Positions 57,712-64,000 of a stretch of 64,000 bases of DNA are shown here, one piece after another. Every line of letters starts with the position of its first letter. Position 1 is the stretch's first letter. This DNA comes from Methylophilus sp. 42 (GTDB taxonomy: Bacteria; Pseudomonadota; Gammaproteobacteria; Burkholderiales; Methylophilaceae), in NCBI RefSeq assembly GCF_000384155.1, contig NZ_KB913031.1:2660961-2724960 (forward strand), given 5' to 3'. The translations under genes were made by a program, and so were the position numbers. The notes beneath the pieces were generated by a model. It did no database searches, was not told the DNA's origin, and was given only the letters and a program-made list of their open reading frames with translations.

Positions 57712-58191
57712 TTATTTAGGCGCTGACGCGGCCTCCTTAAGCAGGTTTTCCAACCATTGCCTGCTTAAGGCGCCGCGTTTTACTTTGTACAGCGAACCAT
57801 CCGGTGCATAAATATAAGTCGTCGGCAGCACCTCAGGGCTTGATATCGCCATCTTTTGCGCCTCCCCGAGCACAACCGGGTAAGAAATCAGCATGTCGTC
57901 CGCATATTTTTGCACGCTTTGCACAGAGTCATACTTCACAGCCACCCCCAGCACCATCACCCCCTCTTTGGCATGGGCATCATAAAAAGTCACCAACTGC
58001 GGCATTTCTTCAAGACATGGCGGGCACCAGGGCGCCCAGTAATTCACTACCAGCCACCGGCCTTTGTACTGCGAAAGCTGATGGACCTGACCTGCCATAT
58101 CCTGCATGCGCCAATTAGCCAAGGGCACTGCAGCCAGGCATTGAGTTGTCAGGCACAGGCCCAACACAACCTTTAATAGATGAAATAACAT
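57712..58191 (-). CDS. TlpA-like periplasmic thiol:disulfide protein
   Basis: A 159-residue exported thioredoxin-fold protein. A signal peptide (about 1-20, QCLA-AV) precedes the redox site WAPWCPPCLEEMP (Cys56, Cys59) and the cis-Pro loop EVLPTTYIYAPDG. WCPPC is typical of the TlpA/ResA group that reduces disulfides, for example for cytochrome c maturation; the partner is unknown. The start at 58191 was chosen because it begins the signal peptide; the frame is open 16 codons further. Confidence 0.88.
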   Translation of the reverse strand: MLFHLLKVVLGLCLTTQCLAAVPLANWRMQDMAGQVHQLSQYKGRWLVVNYWAPWCPPCLEEMPQLVTFYDAHAKEGVMVLGVAVKYDSVQSVQKYADDMLISYPVVLGEAQKMAISSPEVLPTTYIYAPDGSLYKVKRGALSRQWLENLLKEAASAPK

Positions 58192-58252
58192 GCTGCAGCC
58201 CTTGTTTTTAATCAAAACGCTCCCCATACTGGATAGCATAGACGGAAAAAAC

Positions 58253-58282
58253 TTGATTATGCGGGAAAACTGTTGCTATACT
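58253..58282 (+). promoter_or_regulatory. Predicted trxA promoter
   Basis: TTGATT (58253-58258), an 18-bp spacer and TATACT (58277-58282) predict a start near 58289, giving a leader of about 130 nt. Confidence 0.5.
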
Positions 58283-58419
58283 AGTTGTTATCTCGTTTGG
58301 TAATTTCATCTTTCAGCAAATTACTAATTCAAACAAAATTTAGCCACACTTTCAAAAAATTTCTGTTTAAATCCAGTCTACATTTGATTTAAATTCTTCA
58401 CCATTCTTAAGAGGCAATA

Positions 58420-58746
58420 ATGAGCGACAACATTACCCATTTAAGCGACGCCAGCTTTGAACAAGAAGTACTGCAATCCACAGTGCCAGTATTGGTTGAT
58501 TATTGGGCAGAATGGTGCGGCCCTTGTAAAATGATTGCGCCGATTCTGGATGACATCAGCAAAGAATATGCTGGTCGCCTGAAAGTGGCAAAACTGAACA
58601 TTGATGATAACCAGAATACGCCGCCAAAATACGGCATTCGTGGTATCCCAACCCTGATGTTGTTTAAAAACGGCAATGTGGAAGCGACTAAAGTCGGTGC
58701 ATTGTCCAAGTCTCAACTCAGCGCGTTTATCGACAGCAACATTTAA
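58420..58746 (+). CDS. trxA: Thioredoxin 1
   Basis: Main cytoplasmic disulfide reductant. The 108-residue protein has the active site WCGPC (Cys33, Cys36), the buried Asp region VLVDYWAEW and the cis-Pro loop [18 protein letters not shown] lies about 6 nt upstream. A terminator follows, then rho, the standard trxA-rho arrangement. Confidence 0.98.
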   Translation: MSDNITHLSDASFEQEVLQSTVPVLVDYWAEWCGPCKMIAPILDDISKEYAGRLKVAKLNIDDNQNTPPKYGIRGIPTLMLFKNGNVEATKVGALSKSQLSAFIDSNI

Positions 58747-58753
58747 TCTACTT

Positions 58754-58788
58754 ACCCGGTTTCCAGTCTGCGAAACCGGGTTTTCTTT
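58754..58788 (+). terminator. Terminator of trxA
   Basis: ACCCGGTTT / AAACCGGGT (extended by one C-G pair) with an 8-nt loop is followed by TTTTCTTTT. Confidence 0.85.
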
Positions 58789-58827
58789 TCAATCTCTCCG
58801 CCGTTTCTCAGTCTAGCGAGTTACTCA

Positions 58828-60087
58828 ATGCACTTATCCGACCTCAAACATCTCCCCGTGACCGAACTGGTCGACATGGCCATTGCCAATGACATTGAAA
58901 ATGCCAGCCGCATGCGCAAGCAAGATCTTATTTTTGCGATCCTTAAAAACAAGGCCAAAAAAGGCGACAGCATTTTTGGTGATGGCACGCTGGAGGTATT
59001 ACCAGACGGGTTCGGCTTTTTGCGCTCCCCGGATACGTCATACCTGGCGGGCCCGGACGATATTTACGTATCTCCGTCGCAAATACGCCGCTTTAACCTG
59101 CACACAGGTGACAGCATTCAAGGCGAAATTCGTACGCCTAAAGATGGTGAGCGTTATTTTGCCTTGGTGAAAGTGGATAGCGTCAATAATGAAGCGCCGG
59201 AAAATACCAAACACAAAATCCTGTTTGAGAACCTGACGCCACTGTTCCCAACCATACCACTGACACTGGAACGCGAAATCCGCGGTGAAGAAAACATTAC
59301 CAGCCGCGTGATCGATATGATTGCGCCGATTGGTAAAGGTCAACGTGCGCTGCTGGTTGCCAGCCCGAAAAGCGGTAAAACTGTCATGCTGCAAAACATT
59401 GCCCATGCGATTACCGCCAATCATCCTGACTGTATCATGATCGTGTTACTGATTGATGAGCGTCCGGAAGAGGTGACAGAAATGACACGCTCTGTACGCG
59501 GCGAAGTAGTGGCATCCACCTTTGACGAACCAGCGACCCGCCACGTGCAAGTGGCCGAGATGGTGCTGGAAAAAGCCAAACGCCTGGTAGAACACAAAAA
59601 AGACGTGGTGATTCTGCTGGATTCGATTACCCGCCTGGCACGTGCTTACAACACGGTGATTCCTTCTTCCGGCAAAGTATTAACCGGTGGTGTGGATGCC
59701 AACGCCCTGCAAAAACCCAAACGTTTCTTTGGTGCGGCACGTAATGTCGAAGAAGGTGGTTCACTGACCATTATCGCCACTGCGCTGGTAGATACCGGTT
59801 CGCGTATGGATGACGTGATTTACGAGGAATTTAAAGGTACCGGCAACATGGAAATCCATCTGGATAGACGCATGGCCGAAAAACGTACTTACCCTGCCAT
59901 TAACGTCAACAAGTCTGGCACCCGTCGCGAAGAGCTGCTGCTGGACAAAGACGTACTGCAAAAAATCTGGGTATTGCGCAAACTGCTCTACCCGATGGAC
60001 GACCTCGAGGCGATGGAATTCTTGCTCGACAAAATCAAGGCGACCAAGAGCAATAACGACTTCTTCGACAGTATGCGTAGAGGCTAG
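58828..60087 (+). CDS. rho: Transcription termination factor Rho
   Basis: Hexameric RNA-dependent ATPase that ends transcription. The 419-residue protein matches E. coli Rho in length. The N-terminal RNA-binding domain (about 1-125; [20 protein letters not shown], the cold-shock-like primary site) is followed by the ATPase core with P-loop ASPKSGKT (about 180-187), Walker [17 protein letters not shown], and the Q/R-loop region [19 protein letters not shown]. Confidence 0.98.
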   Translation: MHLSDLKHLPVTELVDMAIANDIENASRMRKQDLIFAILKNKAKKGDSIFGDGTLEVLPDGFGFLRSPDTSYLAGPDDIYVSPSQIRRFNLHTGDSIQGEIRTPKDGERYFALVKVDSVNNEAPENTKHKILFENLTPLFPTIPLTLEREIRGEENITSRVIDMIAPIGKGQRALLVASPKSGKTVMLQNIAHAITANHPDCIMIVLLIDERPEEVTEMTRSVRGEVVASTFDEPATRHVQVAEMVLEKAKRLVEHKKDVVILLDSITRLARAYNTVIPSSGKVLTGGVDANALQKPKRFFGAARNVEEGGSLTIIATALVDTGSRMDDVIYEEFKGTGNMEIHLDRRMAEKRTYPAINVNKSGTRREELLLDKDVLQKIWVLRKLLYPMDDLEAMEFLLDKIKATKSNNDFFDSMRRG

Positions 60088-60191
60088 CGCCACCTCGGAT
60101 GCAATTATTTATCGATCTGCTATTGATAAATCAATAAAAATCATAGATAATCGCGCGTTTACTGCAACTGCTTAAAGATTAGAGAGAAAGC

Positions 60192-60392
60192 ATGAAAGCT
60201 GATATTCACCCAAATTACCCGGAAATCAACGTCACATGTAGCTGTGGCAACAAATTCCAAACTCGTTCTACGACAGGCAAAGACCTGAACATTGAAGTAT
60301 GTTCACAGTGCCACCCGTTCTACACTGGCAAACAGAAGATCGTGGATACTGCTGGTCGCGTTGAGAAATTCCGCCAAAAATACGGCATGTAA
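60192..60392 (+). CDS. rpmE: 50S ribosomal protein L31 (zinc-binding form)
   Basis: A 66-residue ribosomal protein at the subunit interface. It is the C+ form, with zinc ligands Cys16, Cys18, Cys37 and Cys40 (CSCG and CSQCHPF). That form is normally replaced by a Cys-less paralogue under zinc starvation in species that have both. GAGAGAAAG precedes the ATG. A strong terminator follows. Confidence 0.97.
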   Translation: MKADIHPNYPEINVTCSCGNKFQTRSTTGKDLNIEVCSQCHPFYTGKQKIVDTAGRVEKFRQKYGM

Positions 60393-60412
60393 TTTCGGCG
60401 AATATGGTCCAG

Positions 60413-60437
60413 AAAGGCAGCATGGCTGCCTTTTTTG
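60413..60437 (+). terminator. Terminator of rpmE
   Basis: A perfect 9-bp stem AAAGGCAGC / GCTGCCTTT with an ATG loop is followed by TTTGTTTTT. Confidence 0.9.
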
Positions 60438-60480
60438 TTTTTATAGCTAGGCATTTCAGGGGTAATATCACACTCTGATC

Positions 60481-62208
60481 ATGCGTTCATCCCGCGATCC
60501 ACACCCAACCATGCAGTTTTATATTGATCACGATTGGCAAGAAAACATGGCCACCCCACGCGCCAAAGTGGGGGAGCGCGCCAAAACGCATCTGCTGATT
60601 TTGCTATGCGCCATCTGGCTGTGTGTGGGTTTGATTGGCCACTCGCCGTGGAAACCGTTTGAATCGCAATCGGCCAGCATTATTCAAAGCCTGATCGATC
60701 ACCCTTTTCTGTCTGCTAACAGTTGGACACACGGCCACTGGATTGCGCCAGTCTCAGCCGGACACCCCTTACTGGAAACGCCACCATTATTTTACTGGGC
60801 AGCCACCGGCTTTGCCCATTTACTCTCGCCCTTGCTACCAACGCACGACGCTGCCAGGCTCAGTGTAGGTCTCTGGATGCTGCTGACCCTGATCATGACC
60901 GGGCTGAGTGGTCGCGAATTATGGAATCTGGGCGTAGGTCGTCAGACCAATTTTATTTTTATCGGCTGCCTGGGATTGGTCGTCAGCGCCCATACCATGA
61001 TGCCTGCCGTTGCCGCTCTCAGCGGCATCACCATGGCTTTTTACGCCCTGGCCCTGGTGATGCGCAAACCTATACGCGCCATGTGGTTACTTTGCACCGG
61101 CCTGTTAATCGCCTTTTTGGCAGGTGGCGTGGTGCCTGCTCTCACGATTATGTTATCTGTGCTTGGCCTGTTATTGGTCCCCGCCATTCGCCAGCACAAA
61201 CCCACCTACCGGGCCATGTTAGCGGGCACTTTGCTTGCCATGCCAGGGATCTGGCTATGGTGCTGGCTATGCCAGCAATGGGCGCCTGGCCTGTGGCACG
61301 CGTGGTGGCAATCGCAATGGCAACTCCAGCTGCCTGGCAATCATGGCTACTTTTTAAGAACACTGGCTTGGTATGCCTGGCCAGCCCTGCCGTTCGCCAT
61401 GTGGGGCGTTTGGCGATTCAGGCACTCCGTGCTGACCACTTACCGCTTTCAGCTCGGGCTGATTTTCTTCGGCATTGCTTTTATATTGATCGGCTTCATG
61501 AGCGACCGCAGCGAAGTGAGTGCATTACCACTACTGGTGCCATTGACCGTATTGGCCGCAGGCAGCATCGAAACCCTTAAACGCGGCGCCGCCGGTGCTT
61601 TAAACTGGTTTGGCCTGATTTTGTTTGGCATTCTGATTGCCACGGCCTGGCTGGGCTGGTGGGCCATGCTCAACGGCTCGCCAGTGAAGCTCTACCAGCG
61701 CCTGAGTTACCTGTCAGGACTGGAAACCATCCATTTCAGCCTGTTATACGGCGCGATTGCCGTTGCGGTGACCCTGATCTGGCTGTCAATTGTGTTGCGT
61801 GCCAAGCACTCCAACCGTTCTAGCGCCACCAACTGGGCCATCGGCATGACCTGTGCCTGGACAGTGTTTATGAGCTTATGGCTGCCAATGATAGAAGCCG
61901 CACGTACCTACCAGCCACTGTTTGAAGACCTGCGCAAGCACCTGCCTGCGCATTACAATTGCATCCACGCACAAAATATCGGTGCGTCACAAGAAGACTT
62001 GCTGCACTATCATTCTGGCATACGCTTGCATGCAGGCATACACCTAAAAGACCACGAGCAAGCCAAGTCTACGCAGTGCGATTTGTATTTGATTGAAGAC
62101 CAGCCGGGCAAGCGCCACATATTGCCTGGTGAAGAGTGGCGTGTGATCTGGGAAGGCGAACAAACCCGCCAGAACCGGGAATCTTTCAGACTATTGCAGC
62201 GCCACTAA
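60481..62208 (+). CDS. ArnT/PMT-like membrane glycosyltransferase
   Basis: A 575-residue polytopic membrane protein of the GT-C superfamily (GT39/GT83-like), which transfers sugars from undecaprenyl-linked donors at the periplasmic face. About 11-12 hydrophobic helices precede a C-terminal periplasmic domain (about 475-575). The first periplasmic loop has KPFESQSASIIQS, where Glu replaces the usual Asp/Glu catalytic position, and GHPLLETPPLFYW resembles the conserved PPL motif. The acceptor is unknown; lipid A or another envelope glycan is possible. The start is uncertain: ATGs at 60481, 60511 and 60547 are in frame. Confidence 0.85.
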   Translation: MRSSRDPHPTMQFYIDHDWQENMATPRAKVGERAKTHLLILLCAIWLCVGLIGHSPWKPFESQSASIIQSLIDHPFLSANSWTHGHWIAPVSAGHPLLETPPLFYWAATGFAHLLSPLLPTHDAARLSVGLWMLLTLIMTGLSGRELWNLGVGRQTNFIFIGCLGLVVSAHTMMPAVAALSGITMAFYALALVMRKPIRAMWLLCTGLLIAFLAGGVVPALTIMLSVLGLLLVPAIRQHKPTYRAMLAGTLLAMPGIWLWCWLCQQWAPGLWHAWWQSQWQLQLPGNHGYFLRTLAWYAWPALPFAMWGVWRFRHSVLTTYRFQLGLIFFGIAFILIGFMSDRSEVSALPLLVPLTVLAAGSIETLKRGAAGALNWFGLILFGILIATAWLGWWAMLNGSPVKLYQRLSYLSGLETIHFSLLYGAIAVAVTLIWLSIVLRAKHSNRSSATNWAIGMTCAWTVFMSLWLPMIEAARTYQPLFEDLRKHLPAHYNCIHAQNIGASQEDLLHYHSGIRLHAGIHLKDHEQAKSTQCDLYLIEDQPGKRHILPGEEWRVIWEGEQTRQNRESFRLLQRH

Positions 62209-62304
62209 AGACTCGGGATGGCTGCTGATTTCTAGCAGCCCAGCGACAGGGCAAATGCCCCCAATAATGCGCGCGCAGCCGTGCGCTTATGCTAAAAAGG
62301 GATA

Positions 62305-62523
62305 TTATGCCTGCACGTGTTGCTGGATAGCGGCAATCACTCGCGGATGCAGCCCCTGCCCTTGATGTTGCTGCACATGGGCAACCAGCGATTTAATCAT
62401 GACTGAATTCCAGAACTTTTTAAGGTGGCTGGCAATTTCCAGCTTAGCCTCTTCCACATCTGGATTCGCTTCAAAAAAGTCGCCAATCTGGTTGGCCATC
62501 TTGATTAATTTTTCCACTTCCAT
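62305..62523 (-). CDS. fdsD: NAD-dependent formate dehydrogenase, delta subunit
   Basis: A 72-residue helical protein of the FdsD family, the small subunit of soluble molybdenum NAD+-linked formate dehydrogenase. It begins VEKLIKMANQIGDFFEANPD, the family signature, and ends with a helix containing HPRVIAAIQQHV. It is the last gene of the fds operon, 15 nt after fdhD. No terminator is obvious downstream. Confidence 0.93.
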   Translation of the reverse strand: MEVEKLIKMANQIGDFFEANPDVEEAKLEIASHLKKFWNSVMIKSLVAHVQQHQGQGLHPRVIAAIQQHVQA

Positions 62524-62538
62524 AGGCTTACACTCTTT

Positions 62539-63450
62539 CTAGCGAAACGCACGCGCATCTGGTTCTGACAGTGCACCGCTATACACCACGCACTGCCCGG
62601 TTTTGGCAAAGCCAACCAGCAAAAAACCATATTCCTGCGCCAAATTGACTGCCAACGCAGTGGGGGCAGACAGCGCGATCAGTACCTGCCCGCCACACAT
62701 CGCAACTTTTTGCACCATTTCGTAGCTGGCCCGGCTGGTCGTCAACACCCAGTGCTGCGCCCAGAAGGTTGAAAAGTCACAGCCCTGGCGCAACAAGCTG
62801 CCAATCAGCTTATCCAGTGCATTATGCCTGCCAACATCTTCGCGCACACACACCACCTGCCCACTGGCATCCGCAATCGCACTCGCATGCGTAGCGCCCG
62901 TCAGTTGCTGCAAGGGTTGCTGTGATTTCAATCCGGCCAGCGCCGCATCAATGGCCGACAATGACACCGTCACCAATGGCCCAGTCGCCGACACGGGCTG
63001 TTTAAACACTTGCTGCAAACTCTCAGCGCCACACAAACCACACCCTGTGCGCCCGGTTAAATTACGCCGCTGCGCTTTGAGCATGGCGAACTGTTCTGCG
63101 GCCAATTCAATATGTAACTCTATACCTTGTAATGGCCCGTTCGCATGAAACAAGGCTTTCGCATCTATGCCATAAATCTGGCTACGATGACTGATAATGC
63201 CTTCAGTAAACGAAAAACCATAGGCAAAATCCTCAAGATCAGCTGGGGTCGCCAGCATCACCACATGCGAAATACCGTTATACACCAGCGCAATCGGCAC
63301 CTCTTCTGCCACCGCATCCGGCAAGGCAGACGACACCCCTTCGCGCCAGCGGGTCACATGCAGTGTACTCACCGCCTGTTCAGCCGCAATGGCTTGCCAT
63401 TCACTACTGGCAGGCAGCGGGCAATCTTTTACATCAACGTCAACTGTCAT
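62539..63450 (-). CDS. fdhD: Formate dehydrogenase sulfurtransferase/accessory protein
   Basis: Delivers sulfur to the molybdenum cofactor so that formate dehydrogenase becomes active; called FdsC in fds operons. The 303-residue protein has the redox Cys pair in TGRTGCGLCGAESL and the conserved EDVGRHNALDKLIG. ATG at 63450 was chosen because it overlaps the fdsA stop (TGATG); a TTG one codon upstream is open. Confidence 0.95.
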   Translation of the reverse strand: MTVDVDVKDCPLPASSEWQAIAAEQAVSTLHVTRWREGVSSALPDAVAEEVPIALVYNGISHVVMLATPADLEDFAYGFSFTEGIISHRSQIYGIDAKALFHANGPLQGIELHIELAAEQFAMLKAQRRNLTGRTGCGLCGAESLQQVFKQPVSATGPLVTVSLSAIDAALAGLKSQQPLQQLTGATHASAIADASGQVVCVREDVGRHNALDKLIGSLLRQGCDFSTFWAQHWVLTTSRASYEMVQKVAMCGGQVLIALSAPTALAVNLAQEYGFLLVGFAKTGQCVVYSGALSEPDARAFR

Positions 63451-64000
63451 CAAGAAACAACCGTATGCGGATCCATCCCCGACAATTCAATTTGCGTGTC
63501 GCTAAACGAACGGTAATGTTGCTGCCAATCTGACAGCTGATTGACTTTAGACACTTGCACCGCCGTTACCTTGTATTCCGGGCAATTGGTCGCCCAGTCG
63601 GAGTTGTCTGTGGTAATCACATTCGCACCGGATTCAGGATGATGGAACGTGGTATACACCACACCAGGCTGTACGCGCTCGGTAATCTTGGCACGCAACA
63701 CCGTTTGTCCGGCACGACTGCTGATGCCTACCCAGTCGCCTTCGGCAATCCCGCGATCTTCAGCATCGTGCGGATGAATTTCAATCAGATCCTCATGGTG
63801 CCAGGCCACGTTTTCTGTGCGGCGTGTTTGCGCGCCCACATTGTATTGCGACAGAATACGGCCAGTGGTCAGAATCAGCGGATATTTCTGGTTCACGCGC
63901 TCTGTGGTTGGCACATATTGGGTAATAAAGAACTTGCCCTTACCACGCACAAATTCATCGACGTGCATGGTTGGCGTACCACTAGGCGCTTCGTCATTAC
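63450..64000 (-). CDS. fdsA: NAD-dependent formate dehydrogenase, alpha subunit (C-terminal part; cut by window edge)
   Basis: The catalytic subunit oxidises formate to CO2 at a molybdopterin site, the last step of dissimilatory one-carbon oxidation. Only the C-terminal 183 residues are in the window; the frame is open through base 64000. The visible part is the molybdopterin-dinucleotide-binding barrel: YPLILTTGRILSQYNVGAQT, EIHPHDAEDRGIAEGDWVGI, TFHHPESGANVITTDNSD and CPEYKVTAVQV, all typical of FdsA/FdhF-like enzymes. It is followed by fdhD and fdsD in the fdsGBACD order. Confidence 0.95.
   Translation of the reverse strand, partial: NDEAPSGTPTMHVDEFVRGKGKFFITQYVPTTERVNQKYPLILTTGRILSQYNVGAQTRRTENVAWHHEDLIEIHPHDAEDRGIAEGDWVGISSRAGQTVLRAKITERVQPGVVYTTFHHPESGANVITTDNSDWATNCPEYKVTAVQVSKVNQLSDWQQHYRSFSDTQIELSGMDPHTVVS

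Overview
The window is chromosomal DNA that most likely comes from a betaproteobacterial methylotroph, probably a member of Methylophilaceae. The division and cell-wall genes, the neighbour pairs (ilvBHC-psd, argB-HAD-slmA, rsmI/yraN/BON lipoprotein, trxA-rho-rpmE) and a DUF3579 gene are typical of Betaproteobacteria. A formaldehyde-activating-enzyme (Fae) homologue, transketolase and an NAD-linked formate dehydrogenase operon (fds) point to one-carbon metabolism. This assignment is inferred from gene content; no rRNA is present.

Layout. 1-5.0 kb: a small Fur-box-controlled gene of unknown function, then ilvB-ilvH-ilvC (branched-chain amino acids) and psd. 5.0-11.6 kb: a secreted lectin-like protein, pepN, two small unknown genes, then an AT-rich stand-alone DUF262/DUF1524 gene that looks acquired and resembles type IV restriction or phage-defence nucleases, followed by yjdM. 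11.7-15.6 kb: tkt, a divergent Fae homologue and a Gfo/Idh/MocA oxidoreductase. 15.7-18.7 kb: a nitric-oxide module (hmp, nsrR, nnrS) with two matching NsrR-type operators. 18.7-23.6 kb: a peroxiredoxin-like protein, rsmE, an unknown membrane protein, an AEC transporter and cfa. 23.8-28.9 kb: an unusual N-acetylglutamate synthase with an N-terminal XRE DNA-binding domain, argB, a HAD phosphatase, slmA, a DUF2788 protein and a PAS-GGDEF protein. 29.0-33.4 kb (minus strand): cca, an NDUFA9-like reductase, slt and a tiny membrane protein.

33.4-52.0 kb is a complete, tightly overlapping dcw cluster on the minus strand: mraZ-rsmH-ftsL-ftsI-murE-murF-mraY-murD-ftsW-murG-murC-murB-ddlB-ftsQ-ftsA-ftsZ-lpxC. 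A promoter and MraZ-type 10-bp repeats are visible upstream of mraZ. 52.3-64 kb holds a membrane-anchored glutaredoxin, the RNase P RNA gene (minus strand, 52.75-53.08 kb), ung, an EF-hand/BON protein, pyrC, rsmI, yraN, a BON lipoprotein, a DUF3579 gene, a TlpA-like thioredoxin, trxA, rho, rpmE, a glycosyltransferase and the end of the fds operon (fdsA cut by the window edge, fdhD/fdsC, fdsD).

Most of the window is conserved housekeeping. The points most worth a second look are the XRE-ArgA fusion, with a perfect 13-bp palindrome at its predicted transcription start; the AT-rich DUF262/DUF1524 gene; the Fae homologue with Glu where authentic Fae has its proposed catalytic His; and the orphan gene whose consensus promoter is covered by a Fur box. 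No tRNA, rRNA, CRISPR array, insertion sequence or prophage was seen.
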